Below, in pieces: positions 16,941-26,705 of a stretch of 64,000 nucleotides of DNA; position 1 is the stretch's first letter, and every line of letters begins with the position of its first letter. The DNA lies in contig JALWTX010000013.1 of NCBI GenBank assembly GCA_026993355.1, forward strand, positions 1 to 64,000. Reading direction: 5' to 3'. Origin of the DNA: Flavobacteriales bacterium. Lineage in GTDB: Bacteria; Bacteroidota; Bacteroidia; Flavobacteriales; Flavobacteriaceae. The notes under the pieces are model-generated. The model was not told where the DNA came from. It saw only the letters and a program-made list of their open reading frames with translations, and did not search any database. The position numbers and the translations under genes were made by a program.

Positions 16941-18077
16941 TTATGATAGTGGTTTTTCTTTCTGATGGATTAATTTAGTCAATCCAATGGACAAGTTTAA
17001 AAAAATTAATTTAGGATTGGCATTGCGTTCTATATGATACTGTGCATCGGTGACTGATTGATAGATGGCTTCAATATTTCCACTATGAATAAAAGGCGCT
17101 AATTTGTTGATGTCGAATTTATTTTTTGAGAAATCATAGTAGGCCAATTCTGCACTTTGATAATTAATCATTAAGGCCTGCCGAAAGCTTTCCAAGGCAA
17201 ATTCTAAAAATTTTTTTTGCATTTCACGTCCCATTGTCGCTAATTTTTCAGACCAGCTGATCAATTTTCTAATCGCTTGCTTATCCTTTTTGGCTGAAAA
17301 GGCGACTCTAACCCATTCAATAAACAATTTTTGAAATTCGTCGTCAGTCTCTCCATTTCCAGCCAAATCGAGGGCTCTTTGCCAACTGCCATTTGCTTGA
17401 TGTGCAATTTTTAAGGCTTTTTCAGTTGTAAAATTATATTTGTTAATCAGTTCCTGTTTGATATCATCAATCGGTATCGGCTTAATATGATGAATCTGAC
17501 AGCGGCTTAGAATGGTTGGTAAAATGTCATCGGATTTTTGCGCGGTCAAGATGAACTTGGTATCTTCAGGCGGCTCCTCCAATATTTTCAAAAGTTTATT
17601 GGCGGTCTCATTATTCATTTTTTCTGCTTGCCAAATAATGATAACCTTATACGCCGCTTCATAAGGCTTGACGGCTATTTTTTTAAGCAATTGTTCGGCA
17701 TCACTGACACGAATCAAACCTTGCTTGTTGGCAACATCCAAAAAACTAAGCCAATCGTACAAGCTGCCATATGGTTTTTCTTTTAGAAAATCACGCCATT
17801 GTGGCAAAAAGGCATCGCTTTCCGGCTTTTTAATCCGGTCGGTGGTAACAGTCGGATACACAAAATGCAAATCCGGATGAATTAATTTCCGAACTTTTTG
17901 CTGACAATTTTCATTGCCGCCGCAAAGCAATTCTTCTGCAAAAGCTAAAGCCAGTGGTAGAGTTCCAGTTCCTTCTTCACCGACAAACAATTGTGTATGT
18001 GGCACACGATTTTGTGCGATAATCCTTTTAAAATGTGCCTTTAAAAAATCTTGGCCTATGATATTGTCAAAATTCAT
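16941..18077 (-). CDS. holB: DNA polymerase III subunit delta'
   Basis: The delta' subunit is part of the clamp loader that opens and loads the sliding clamp. The protein starts with FDNIIGQDFLKAHFKRII and has a degenerate P-loop (VGEEGTGTLPLA) that probably does not bind ATP, as is typical for delta'. The SRC motif region ILSRCQIHHI and LLKILEEPPEDTKFIL are clear. Cysteines around CGGNENC match part of the clamp-loader zinc module. At 378 residues it is normal. It is named DnaX-like/holB by motif; full HolB identity is likely but divergent. Confidence 0.88.
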   Translation of the reverse strand: MNFDNIIGQDFLKAHFKRIIAQNRVPHTQLFVGEEGTGTLPLALAFAEELLCGGNENCQQKVRKLIHPDLHFVYPTVTTDRIKKPESDAFLPQWRDFLKEKPYGSLYDWLSFLDVANKQGLIRVSDAEQLLKKIAVKPYEAAYKVIIIWQAEKMNNETANKLLKILEEPPEDTKFILTAQKSDDILPTILSRCQIHHIKPIPIDDIKQELINKYNFTTEKALKIAHQANGSWQRALDLAGNGETDDEFQKLFIEWVRVAFSAKKDKQAIRKLISWSEKLATMGREMQKKFLEFALESFRQALMINYQSAELAYYDFSKNKFDINKLAPFIHSGNIEAIYQSVTDAQYHIERNANPKLIFLNLSIGLTKLIHQKEKPLS

Positions 18078-18113
18078 AAAACAAAGATAGCATTTTAGTT
18101 TGTACGATATATT

Positions 18114-19361
18114 TTAAACTTCGGCTTTAACCAATTTATACAATTTATCTGCCGGTCTTATTTTCTTATCTATTTTTATAGAAACAATATCGCCTTTTTT
18201 GGCCGATTCAGCGGGGGTGTCATTTACATACATTTCGCTTATATTGGTTTCGATAACACCGGTAGTTGGGCCGGTTATCAAGATTTTGTCACCTTTTTTC
18301 AAATCAAAGGCTTCAATTTTAAATTCAGCCACTTGTGCTTTTGGATAATAATGCCATCCTTTACCCAGATAAATTTTCTTTTGTGTGGCATGTGATCCGG
18401 GCGTGGTCCACTCACCTAATTTTTTACCTAAATAATAGCCACTCCAAAAGCCTCTATTATAGACGGTAGCCAGTTGTTCTACCCATTTTTCGACCCGTTC
18501 GGGTGTAAATGTCCCCTCATATAAGGCATCAATGGCTTCACGATAGGTTCTGACCGTTGTTGCCACGTATTCCGGTGCTCTTCCTCTACCTTCCAGTTTA
18601 AGTATACGCACACCGGCATCTTTAACCTGATCCAAAAAATCTAATACCATCAAATCTTTAGGTGACATAATATATTCGTTGTCAATTTCCAATTCGATAC
18701 CGGATTCTTTGTCAATCACAATATAAGGTTTCCGGCAGTTTTGTTTACAAGCACCTCTGTTGGCTGATGAGTTATATGTATGTAAACTCATATGGCATTT
18801 GCCCGAAACAGCCATACACAGGGCGCCGTGGCCAAATATTTCTATTTCGACCAAACGTCCCGAAGGGCCTTTAATTTGCTGGCGTTCTATTTCTTTTGTG
18901 ATATGTTTTACCTGACGCAGACTCAGTTCACGACTTAGCACCATAGTGTCAGCAAAAGTGCTGTAAAATTTCAATGTTTCGACATTGGTAATATTTATTT
19001 GGGTTGAAATATGCACTTCCAAACCGGCTTCACGGGCCATAAACATAACCGCCTGATCTGCGACAATTACGGCACTAACGCCTGCTTCTTTGGCTGCTTT
19101 GATTAATTTTTTGGCGACCATTAAGTCATGATCATATACAATAGTATTCAAGGTCAAATAAGAACGGACACCATTATTCTCACATCGTTTAACTATTTCG
19201 GGCAAATCTTCCAAGGTAAAATTAATGCTTGATACGGCGCGCATGTTTAGTTGTTCTACACCAAAATATATCGAATCTGCTCCATTATCAATAGCTGCTT
19301 GAAGGGCTTCCCAGCTGCCTGCTGGTGCCATTAATTCTATTTTGTCTGCTCTTTTTCTCAT
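18114..19361 (-). CDS. Peptidase U32-family protein, TrhP-like tRNA hydroxylation protein
   Basis: This 415-residue member of the U32 family begins IELMAPAGSWEALQAAIDNG and has the signature region IEIFGHGALCMAVSGKCHMS followed by NRGACKQNCRKPY. Four cysteines in these two segments are the expected Fe-S ligands. E. coli relatives TrhP (YegQ) and RlhA act in prephenate-dependent hydroxylation of tRNA uridine-34 and 23S rRNA. The length and C-terminal beta-barrel-like end (LKKGDKILITGPTTG) favour TrhP. The older collagenase annotation of this family is doubtful. The gene follows no obvious partner and ends 36 bp before the delta' start. Confidence 0.87.
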   Translation of the reverse strand: MRKRADKIELMAPAGSWEALQAAIDNGADSIYFGVEQLNMRAVSSINFTLEDLPEIVKRCENNGVRSYLTLNTIVYDHDLMVAKKLIKAAKEAGVSAVIVADQAVMFMAREAGLEVHISTQINITNVETLKFYSTFADTMVLSRELSLRQVKHITKEIERQQIKGPSGRLVEIEIFGHGALCMAVSGKCHMSLHTYNSSANRGACKQNCRKPYIVIDKESGIELEIDNEYIMSPKDLMVLDFLDQVKDAGVRILKLEGRGRAPEYVATTVRTYREAIDALYEGTFTPERVEKWVEQLATVYNRGFWSGYYLGKKLGEWTTPGSHATQKKIYLGKGWHYYPKAQVAEFKIEAFDLKKGDKILITGPTTGVIETNISEMYVNDTPAESAKKGDIVSIKIDKKIRPADKLYKLVKAEV

Positions 19362-19498
19362 GAAATTTAATTATTTGTGCAAAAATACGTATATCAGCTG
19401 ACAAATGTCAATTTTCTTATTTTTTTATGTTATGTGTTAATGGGGCACCATAAATTAATGTTATTATTTTTTGGCATATTCTTTGCCTTTATAAAGAT

Positions 19499-20398
19499 AT
19501 GAAAACAACAGTCCTTTATCTCTTTTTATTTTCTATTTTTTTATCATCATGTACTTGGACTGGCCACTATGGACCGGGTGATGATAATCAAATTAACTTG
19601 ACTGATTTATTGCAATCTTATGATTTGTGGTATGTTTATTTTGACCGGACTGAAGGTCGCGGAAATATCGATTTTATGTCTAAAGCTTTTACCCTTAGTT
19701 TTAGACCCAATTATGAATTGTTTGCCAACAATAATATGGTTGGGCTGGGCAGAACCGGCGGCGGATATGGTATAGATATCGGTTATTACCGAACCGATGA
19801 TATAAATGGCATCCTCACTATTGTTGATGATTTATCAGGCACTTTTGATTTTGAAGTGACCCAAATTAGCTACAACGAAATCAGCTTGTATAATCCGGAA
19901 AGGGATGTACGCTATTTTTTGGTAGGTTATACGATCAATAATTTTGATTTTGACCAACTTTTTTATGATAATGTTACCTACTTTTTGCAAGAGTATGAGG
20001 CATGGCGTAAGTTTGATGATGACATTATATCACCATCGGCACCTTTTACTAATGAAAATTTTCTTAGTTTTTATGTGGAAGCCAATACCAATGTTTTTAA
20101 TTCGTCCGAAGATCTTCCCTCAACACCTTTGGCACAAATATATTGGGATTACAGTGGTGTTTATGAAGTAAGAAACACGCGTTATACGCAAGAAAAAAAA
20201 TTATACTTATATTATGATATCAATAATAACCGGGAAGAATTTTTATTAACCATAATTGATGATGGTCATATAAAATTGCAAAATTTATCGTCGGATAACA
20301 GTTATTTTTTTGAGGGAATAAATTACATTCAATATAAGCCTAATGCCAAACGTATTAAACACTCAAAATTAGTGAAATCTTCTTATTTAAAGTTGTAA
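19499..20398 (+). CDS. Lipoprotein of unknown function
   Basis: A lipoprotein signal peptide ends in FLSSC (Cys18). The mature protein of about 280 residues is rich in Asp, Asn, Tyr and Phe and probably mostly beta-strand. I recognise no domain. It contains no surface-export-like acidic motif directly after the cysteine (CTWTGHYG), so a periplasmic-facing location is as likely as surface. It stands alone, divergent from the U32 gene and convergent with infB, with a bidirectional terminator behind it. Confidence 0.8.
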   Translation: MKTTVLYLFLFSIFLSSCTWTGHYGPGDDNQINLTDLLQSYDLWYVYFDRTEGRGNIDFMSKAFTLSFRPNYELFANNNMVGLGRTGGGYGIDIGYYRTDDINGILTIVDDLSGTFDFEVTQISYNEISLYNPERDVRYFLVGYTINNFDFDQLFYDNVTYFLQEYEAWRKFDDDIISPSAPFTNENFLSFYVEANTNVFNSSEDLPSTPLAQIYWDYSGVYEVRNTRYTQEKKLYLYYDINNNREEFLLTIIDDGHIKLQNLSSDNSYFFEGINYIQYKPNAKRIKHSKLVKSSYLKL

Positions 20399-20409
20399 AA
20401 TTTAAAAAT

Positions 20410-20436
20410 AAAAAGGAGGTTTATGACCTCCTTTTT
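20410..20436. terminator. Bidirectional intrinsic terminator
   Basis: The perfect stem AAAAAGGAGGT / ACCTCCTTTTT with a five-base loop lies between the convergent lipoprotein gene and infB. It has A and T runs on both sides, so it can end transcripts from both directions. Confidence 0.9.
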
Positions 20437-20467
20437 CTGTGTTGTTTGTTACTAATCGAGTTAAGTA

Positions 20468-23260
20468 TTATAATTTACGTTTTACTTCATAGTTTTTGTA
20501 AGCTTCAACAATATCACCAACTTCAATATTGTTGTAATTTTTAATCATTAAGCCACATTCGTAGCCTTTACTGACTTCTTTTACATCATCTTTAAATCGT
20601 TTTAAGGAGGCCAATTCGCCATCATAAATTACAATTCCTTCTCTAATAAGTCGTACTTTGGAATTGCTGTATATTTTTCCGTTGGTTACCATACAACCGG
20701 CAACCGTGCCAATTTTGGAAATTTTGAAGGTTTCTCTAACTTCTGCAGTTCCGGTCACTTCTTCTTTAATTTCAGGTGAGAGCATACCTTCCATTGCTTC
20801 TTTTACATCGTTGATAACGTCGTAAATAATAGAATAAGTTTTGATTTGCACCTGTTCTTGTTCGGCTAAAGCCCTGGCTGAGGATGATGGTCTTACATTA
20901 AAGCCGATTATAATGGCATCGGAAGCAGAAGCTAAGTTTACATCAGTATCCGTAATTTGACCAACAGCTTTATGAATAATGTTCACATTAACATTTTCTG
21001 TGGACAATTTTTGGAGTGAATCGGATAATGCTTCGACCGAGCCATCTACATCACCTTTAATTATTAAGTTCAATTCTTTGAAGTCGCCCAATGCAATACG
21101 ACGGCCGATTTCATCCAATGTAATATGTTTTTGGGCGCGAAGTTGTTGTTCCCTGATAATTTGATCACGTTTTTGGGCAATTTTTTTAGCCTCGCGTTCA
21201 TCTTCATACACTTTGAAGCGATCACCGGCTGTTGGCGCACCATCCAGCCCCAGTACACGTACAGGAGTCGATGGTTCTGCTTCTTTTACTTTCTGATCAC
21301 GTTCATTGTACATGGCTTTTACTTTACCATGGTATTTACCGGCCAGTACATAATCCCCAATTTTTAATGTGCCGTTTTGTACCAGCATATCGGCTACATA
21401 TCCACGCCCTTTGTCGAGTGCAGCTTCTAAGACGGTGCCTACCGCCGGACGATTTGGATTAGCTTTTAAATCAAGCATTTCGGCCTCCAAAACAATTTTT
21501 TCTAAAAGTTCCTCTATTCCTTCACCGGTCTTTGCTGATATTTCTTGTGATTGGTATTTACCTCCCCAATCTTCGACCAGCAAATTCATGTTGGCCAATT
21601 GTTGTTTTATATTATCGGGGTTGGCTGTTGGCCGGTCTATTTTGTTAATGGCAAAAATCATCGGCACCCCCGCAGCCTGTGCGTGGCTGATGGCTTCTTT
21701 GGTTTGGGGCATAATATTATCATCTGCCGCAATGACAATAACGGCTACATCGGTTACTTTAGTTCCACGTGCCCGCATGGCGGTAAAGGCTTCGTGCCCC
21801 GGTGTATCGATAAAAGTCAATTTTTCGCCATTATCAAGTTCTACTTTATAGGCCCCGATATGTTGGGTGATACCACCGGATTCGCCGGCGACCACATTGG
21901 CTTTTCTTATATAATCCAACAAAGACGTTTTACCATGGTCCACATGTCCCATAATGGTGACAATGGGAGGCCGCTTGACTAAATCTTCTTCCGCATCAAC
22001 AATTTCGGCATCTTCCGTTTCTTCCTCCGCATCAATAAATTGAACATCGTAATTGAATTCGTCAGCAACCAAGCTGAGGGTTTCGGCATCCAAACGTTGG
22101 TTCATCGTAACCATTAAGCCTAGATTGAAACAAGCGGTAATAACTTGGGTCACAGGAACATCCATCATATTAGCCAATTCTGACACGGTGATGAATTCCG
22201 TCACTTTTAGGATTTTGCTTTCTTCATCTTGTTTTAACTGATCAGCTTGTGCTTGTTCACGTCTTTTTTGACGTCCTTCACGTTTTAGTTTGGATCGTTT
22301 ACTTTTACCACGACCTTGTAAACGTTCGAGCGTTTCTTTTATTTGTTTTTGAATTTCTTCCTCGGAAACTTCTTTTTTCTCTACCGGTTTTTTATAATTT
22401 CCACGTTTGCCTTTGTGAGGGCTCCCTTTTTTATTTTGTCTGTCTGAAATAGAAATGCGTTTTCGCTTGCGTTTCTTTTTCGTTTTATCATCGGTTCCGG
22501 TAGTTGTCTCTTTTTTCTTAGGTTTTTTGGCAAATTTTTCCAAATCGACCTTTTCACCTGTTGTTTTAATCCCTTTAAGTTTTTGGTATTGTGTTTTAAT
22601 TTCAGTCGGTTCTTCAACTGTTTTTTCAACAACAGGTTCTTTTTCTTTTTCTTTGGGAGGTGTTGGTGTAAGCGTTGGTTGTGCTTTGGCTATCTTCTTA
22701 AGCTTATTTTTTTCTGTTTCTTTGTCAAGTATAGGTGTTTTTTCGGCCGCATCAGAAATATTTTTGGCAGTCTTTTTTTCGTCGGCAACCGCTACAGTTT
22801 TTTCGCTTTTGGGTGTTGTAGTAGTTTGTACCTCACCTGTGTTTTTTTGAGGTTTATTGACCGGTGTTTCTTCAACTTTATCTTTGACTTCAGTTTTCTT
22901 TTTCCCAGCTGCTTTTTTTTCAGCCAAAGTTTCAACTTTACCTACAATTTTAGGTCCGGTCAATTTTACACGACCCGAAATTTCTTGGGCTTCTTTTTTA
23001 CGTTTTAAATCTTCGGCTTTTTCTTTTTGAATTTCAGCTTTGGCTGCTTCTTGTTTTTCTTTAATAGCTTTGGATTGCTTATTGATACTTTTATCGGATT
23101 GAAATTCTTGTTCCAATAAACTTTTAATTTCTTCTGAAATTTTTGTGCGTGGCGTTGCCCGTCCAATTTCGATATTTTGTTTTTGTAAGAAATCTTTAAT
23201 AGTATCAATACCAATATTGAATTCTTTCATTACCTCCCTGAGGGTAAATTTATCTGCCAT
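20468..23260 (-). CDS. infB: Translation initiation factor IF-2
   Basis: IF-2 is the GTPase that brings initiator tRNA to the ribosome. The N-terminal half (about residues 35-350) is a long, low-complexity, Lys/Glu/Thr-rich linker with an IF2_N module at the very start ([20 protein letters not shown]). The GTPase core has [31 protein letters not shown] and INKID. Domains II-IV follow ([19 protein letters not shown]). At 930 residues the length is normal for Bacteroidota. It is the third gene after rimP and nusA (54 bp downstream of nusA) and ends before a terminator. Confidence 0.98.
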   Translation of the reverse strand: MADKFTLREVMKEFNIGIDTIKDFLQKQNIEIGRATPRTKISEEIKSLLEQEFQSDKSINKQSKAIKEKQEAAKAEIQKEKAEDLKRKKEAQEISGRVKLTGPKIVGKVETLAEKKAAGKKKTEVKDKVEETPVNKPQKNTGEVQTTTTPKSEKTVAVADEKKTAKNISDAAEKTPILDKETEKNKLKKIAKAQPTLTPTPPKEKEKEPVVEKTVEEPTEIKTQYQKLKGIKTTGEKVDLEKFAKKPKKKETTTGTDDKTKKKRKRKRISISDRQNKKGSPHKGKRGNYKKPVEKKEVSEEEIQKQIKETLERLQGRGKSKRSKLKREGRQKRREQAQADQLKQDEESKILKVTEFITVSELANMMDVPVTQVITACFNLGLMVTMNQRLDAETLSLVADEFNYDVQFIDAEEETEDAEIVDAEEDLVKRPPIVTIMGHVDHGKTSLLDYIRKANVVAGESGGITQHIGAYKVELDNGEKLTFIDTPGHEAFTAMRARGTKVTDVAVIVIAADDNIMPQTKEAISHAQAAGVPMIFAINKIDRPTANPDNIKQQLANMNLLVEDWGGKYQSQEISAKTGEGIEELLEKIVLEAEMLDLKANPNRPAVGTVLEAALDKGRGYVADMLVQNGTLKIGDYVLAGKYHGKVKAMYNERDQKVKEAEPSTPVRVLGLDGAPTAGDRFKVYEDEREAKKIAQKRDQIIREQQLRAQKHITLDEIGRRIALGDFKELNLIIKGDVDGSVEALSDSLQKLSTENVNVNIIHKAVGQITDTDVNLASASDAIIIGFNVRPSSSARALAEQEQVQIKTYSIIYDVINDVKEAMEGMLSPEIKEEVTGTAEVRETFKISKIGTVAGCMVTNGKIYSNSKVRLIREGIVIYDGELASLKRFKDDVKEVSKGYECGLMIKNYNNIEVGDIVEAYKNYEVKRKL

Positions 23261-23314
23261 ATTATTTAATTATTATCGTCCTATTGTTTTGTCTGCAATA
23301 TACTTGCAATTTTT

Positions 23315-24592
23315 TTATTGTTCAAACTCTTCTTTAAGAATTCTCATAACTTCCAAGATGGTTTCTTCTTCCAAGTCGGTTCGTCTAACTAAGTCGTCAA
23401 CATCTTGAGCCAAGACACTTTTTGCCGTGTCTAACCCGATTTTTTTAAGTTCTTGAATAACCCAATCATCTATTTCGTTGTCAAATTCAGTCAGTTCAAC
23501 ATCTTCATCATCTAATTCGCGTTGAATTTCTATTTCATAGCCGGTAATATCGGTTGCTAACCTGATGTTTTGACCGCGACGCCCAATGGCTTTAGATATT
23601 TCATCCGGTTTCATATAGACATAAGCCGTTTTTTTGCCTTCGGCATTTTCACCCAATTCCAAGCGTTGTATTTTGACCGGTCCTAACGCCCGTTGTATAA
23701 ACAGTTTGTCGTTATCGGTATAGTTTATAACATCAATATTTTCATTGCCCAGCTCGCGTACAATTCCATGGATGCGTGATCCGCGAACTCCGACGCAGGC
23801 GCCAACAGGATCAATACGGTCATCGTAGGTGTCAACGGCAACTTTGGCTTTTTCTCCGGGAATACGGGCAATTTTTTTAACGGTAATTAACCCGTCAAAA
23901 ACTTCGGGTATTTCTTGTTCAAAGAGTTTTTCCAGAAAACGATTATCAGTTCGCGAAAGGATTACAACCGGTTTATTCCCTTTCATTTCAACTTTTTCTA
24001 TAATGCCTTTCACATTATCACCTTTACGGAAACGGTCGGAAGGAATTTGTCTGTCGCGTGGCAAGATTAATTCATTGCCTTCATCGTCAATTAAATAAAC
24101 AGCATTTGGTCGTGTATGATGTGCTTCGGCGGTATAAAGTTCACCTTCGCGTTCTTTAAAAAACTTATGCAAATTAATATAATCGTATTCGGCTAAACGG
24201 TTTTCCAGATTTTGTTTTAAAGCAATAATGGCACGTCTCCCCAAATTTATCAATTGAAATGGTTCATCTATTTCTTCACCGACTTCCACATTCGAATCTA
24301 TTTTTTTGGCATCTGATAAGTGTATTTCTTGATAAGGATTGATAGGATGCTTGTCGTCCGGAACGACCTTTCGGTAAATCCAAATATCCAAATCACCACG
24401 ATCCGGATTGATAATAACATCAAAATTATCTTCATCAGGCTCAGAGCCGTCTTTTTTCTTTTTGATAATGCCGTTGCGTTTACGAAGTGCATGCGCAATG
24501 ACATCTTTTAATATGGCCAAAATAGTGGCTTTATCAATATTTTTCTCGTCTTTAAATTCCAGAAAGGCTTCAACCAATTCTTTGTTGTTCAT
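23315..24592 (-). CDS. nusA: Transcription termination/antitermination factor NusA
   Basis: NusA binds RNA polymerase and controls pausing, termination and antitermination. The order is an N-terminal RNAP-binding domain, an S1 domain (GDNVKGIIEKVEMKGNKPVV), then KH1 and KH2 (VGACVGVRGSRIHGIV; EISKAIGRRGQNIRLATDI). The C-terminus ends after the KH domains plus a short acidic tail, as is usual outside Proteobacteria (425 residues). It sits between rimP (19 bp away) and infB in the classic operon. Confidence 0.98.
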   Translation of the reverse strand: MNNKELVEAFLEFKDEKNIDKATILAILKDVIAHALRKRNGIIKKKKDGSEPDEDNFDVIINPDRGDLDIWIYRKVVPDDKHPINPYQEIHLSDAKKIDSNVEVGEEIDEPFQLINLGRRAIIALKQNLENRLAEYDYINLHKFFKEREGELYTAEAHHTRPNAVYLIDDEGNELILPRDRQIPSDRFRKGDNVKGIIEKVEMKGNKPVVILSRTDNRFLEKLFEQEIPEVFDGLITVKKIARIPGEKAKVAVDTYDDRIDPVGACVGVRGSRIHGIVRELGNENIDVINYTDNDKLFIQRALGPVKIQRLELGENAEGKKTAYVYMKPDEISKAIGRRGQNIRLATDITGYEIEIQRELDDEDVELTEFDNEIDDWVIQELKKIGLDTAKSVLAQDVDDLVRRTDLEEETILEVMRILKEEFEQ

Positions 24593-24611
24593 ATTGCAAT
24601 TCTATTTTTTT

Positions 24612-25076
24612 TTAAAATTTCAGGACTACTTTTGCTTCCTTTATTTGATCAAACGGAATTTCTTCCTGTTTGGTTACGGTTACTTTTCCTTTACCCATTT
24701 TTTTAGGTTCACGTACTTTGTTTTCTAATACAATCTTGTCATTATTAACCTCTGTTAACAAACCTTCTTTTTCGCCGTCATTGGTTTTTACTTTTATTTT
24801 CCGGTTTAAATTTTTGACAAATTGTCTTTTTAAATGGAAAGGTTTGGTAATATCTACCGACGATACCGTTAAGGCAAAATCTTCTTCGTCACGATCAAGG
24901 TTGTGTTCAATTTGCCGGCTGATATAAACAATATCGTCAATACTTACTCCTTTATCTCCGTCAATAATTAAATTGATATCGTTGTTGTCAGAAATATCAA
25001 AATTTAACACAAAAAGATCCGGACGGGATTCTAAGGCTTGATTTAATAATGTTTCTACTTTTTGTTTTAACGCCAT
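24612..25076 (-). CDS. rimP: Ribosome maturation factor RimP
   Basis: RimP assists 30S subunit assembly. The 154-residue protein has the conserved N-terminal fold with INLIIDGDKGVSIDDIVYIS (close to the family's DGD...DDC.. motif) and the C-terminal SH3-like half (FVKNLNRKIKVKTNDGEK). I choose the ATG at 25074-25076 (MALKQKVETLL). An upstream in-frame TTG lies inside a leader hairpin and would add nine unlikely residues. It is the first gene of rimP-nusA-infB, with a -7 box at 25139-25146 and a 5' leader of roughly 55 bases. Confidence 0.93.
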   Translation of the reverse strand: MALKQKVETLLNQALESRPDLFVLNFDISDNNDINLIIDGDKGVSIDDIVYISRQIEHNLDRDEEDFALTVSSVDITKPFHLKRQFVKNLNRKIKVKTNDGEKEGLLTEVNNDKIVLENKVREPKKMGKGKVTVTKQEEIPFDQIKEAKVVLKF

Positions 25077-25095
25077 ATTTTTCAGTATAAAAATA

Positions 25096-25111
25096 GGGGA
25101 CAACCGTCCCC
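25096..25111 (-). promoter_or_regulatory. Hairpin in the rimP-nusA-infB leader
   Basis: On the minus strand GGGGAC, a four-base GGTT loop, and GTCCCC form a perfect 6-bp GC-rich stem. It lies in the predicted 5' leader, about 20 bases before the rimP ATG, in otherwise AT-rich DNA. It has no immediate long T run, so a leader structure is more likely than a full terminator. Confidence 0.55.
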
Positions 25112-25138
25112 ATTCCTTTCAACTCCATAAATTCAGTG

Positions 25139-25146
25139 CAAATATA
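25139..25146 (-). promoter_or_regulatory. Candidate -7 box of the rimP operon
   Basis: On the minus strand this reads TATATTTG, an exact TAnnTTTG match 62 bp upstream of the rimP ATG. A -33 TTTG at the expected spacing is not obvious. Confidence 0.45.
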
Positions 25147-25221
25147 CAATATTTTTTAATAAATCTTTTATTTTCAAGTGTTAATATTTTTTATTAAATT
25201 TATAGCATAAAAATTACGCAC

Positions 25222-26061
25222 ATGAAAAAAATACTTGTCCCTGTCGATTTTTCTCAGAAATCTGAAGAAGCTTTAAAAGTCGCCGCCAAAATTGCCAAAA
25301 AAATAAATGCCGCTATTTATGTCTTGCATATTTTGGATTTGCCCAAAGATATAATTGATGTAACTGATGGTCACCATGTACCCCAAGGCCCGATGGCTAT
25401 GATGCTAATGGAAAATGTGCATCAAAAGTTTAATGACTTTTTAGATAAAGATTTCCTAAATGATATAGAAGTCTATGAAAATGTTTTAACCGATAAACCG
25501 GTTGAAGGTATAACTGAATTTGCTAAAAAAAATGATATTGATTTTATTGTCATGGGATCACATGGAGCCAGCGGATTAGAAGAATTTTTTGTTGGCTCTA
25601 ATACTGAAAAAGTTGTCCGCACATGTACCAAACCGGTATTGGTGGTAAAAAAACAGGCAGACCAATTTAAGATTGAAAAAGTGGTCATAGCGGGCAAATT
25701 TACGGGGGAATATTTAACGGGATTTAAAAAGATTATGGCATTTTTAAAACCTTTTAATCCGGATATTTATTTGTTGCGGGTTAATACCATTTCAAATTTT
25801 AAATCGACCAAGGAATTAGATCAAATTTTTTCTGATTTTTTGGCAAAAGTGCCTGAATACAAAGGTTTAAAACCGGTTATTTATGATGATTATACGGTGC
25901 AAGAGGGTATTTTTAACTTTGCCGACAAAATTGATGCGGATTTAATTGCTTTGGCTACCCGAGGGCGACAAGGTATTATGCATTTTTTGTCGGATAGCAT
26001 TGCAGAAGACGTTGTTAATTCGGCTAACAGGAACATCTTAACTATTAAAGTCGGTAAATAA
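25222..26061 (+). CDS. Universal stress protein with two tandem UspA domains
   Basis: This cytoplasmic protein of 279 residues is made of two Usp folds (about 1-145 and 150-279). The first domain has the complete nucleotide-binding signature VMGSHGASGLEEFFVGS followed by TCTKPVLVVK. The second has ALATRGRQGIMHFLSDS, a similar but modified loop. It begins KKILVPVDFSQKSEEALKVA, which is typical. Usp proteins bind ATP or act in stress survival; the target is unknown. It converges with the membrane-protein gene, with 2 bp between stops. Confidence 0.93.
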   Translation: MKKILVPVDFSQKSEEALKVAAKIAKKINAAIYVLHILDLPKDIIDVTDGHHVPQGPMAMMLMENVHQKFNDFLDKDFLNDIEVYENVLTDKPVEGITEFAKKNDIDFIVMGSHGASGLEEFFVGSNTEKVVRTCTKPVLVVKKQADQFKIEKVVIAGKFTGEYLTGFKKIMAFLKPFNPDIYLLRVNTISNFKSTKELDQIFSDFLAKVPEYKGLKPVIYDDYTVQEGIFNFADKIDADLIALATRGRQGIMHFLSDSIAEDVVNSANRNILTIKVGK

Positions 26062-26063
26062 GC

Positions 26064-26702
26064 TCAATAATAAAGCCAAATAATATAAAAGGCAACCAAT
26101 TGCATTAAGCAACCTATAAAAAAACCGCCTGCAATTTCTTTAAAATTGTGGGCTTTTAAATATAAACGGGCAGCCAAAATAAAGACGCTTGTGATAATTA
26201 ACCCGATCAGAATATTTAAGATATCTATTTGGGTATAGTAACTCCAAATGAGTAAAAAACTTAAGCTGCCGCCCAATGCCATCGCGTGAATGCTTGGTTT
26301 GCGGTTGAAGTAATTATAAACAGCCAAACTAAGGATAGCTAAAAAGATGCCTAAAAAAAAAGGATAAAGTTCGATGAATTGATGAAACCGGCTTAATTTT
26401 TTAAAAATGAGAAAATATACTACCGCCATTATGCCCGAAAATAACAGGCGTTCTTTAGGTTTGTTTAACTGGTAACCCGATAAAGTTTTGGTATAAAATA
26501 AGACGGCCAAAAATAAAAGTGGAATAAAAATGGCTACAATAAATAAATAATAAAGGAAGAAAGATTTGTTTTGGGGTAAAAAATAGCGGTTAGTGATGTC
26601 AAAATATAAAGCACTGACATAAAGCGGCCAGAAGATGGGGTGCCCGATTATCGATAAAAATTGTGCAGATATTTCCACAATTTTGGATGCTATTTTTTTC
26701 AT
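26064..26702 (-). CDS. Divergent PAP2-like integral membrane protein
   Basis: The 212 residues form about six hydrophobic helices. Two segments echo the PAP2 phosphatase signatures: KPSIHAMALGGS (compare the PSGHA motif) and ARLYLKAHNFKEIAGGFFIG (compare SRxxxxxHxxxD). The Gly of PSGH is Ile and the final Asp is replaced by Glu, so catalytic activity is uncertain. It lies 3 bp after rpoN and is probably cotranscribed with it. A membrane lipid-phosphate role is possible but not shown. Confidence 0.7.
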   Translation of the reverse strand: MKKIASKIVEISAQFLSIIGHPIFWPLYVSALYFDITNRYFLPQNKSFFLYYLFIVAIFIPLLFLAVLFYTKTLSGYQLNKPKERLLFSGIMAVVYFLIFKKLSRFHQFIELYPFFLGIFLAILSLAVYNYFNRKPSIHAMALGGSLSFLLIWSYYTQIDILNILIGLIITSVFILAARLYLKAHNFKEIAGGFFIGCLMQLVAFYIIWLYY

Positions 26703-26705
26703 GAA

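Noticed and set aside
21369-21982. Long open frames on the plus strand opposite infB
   Set aside because: They are antisense shadows of the conserved IF-2 GTPase core, with no domain, start context or composition of their own.
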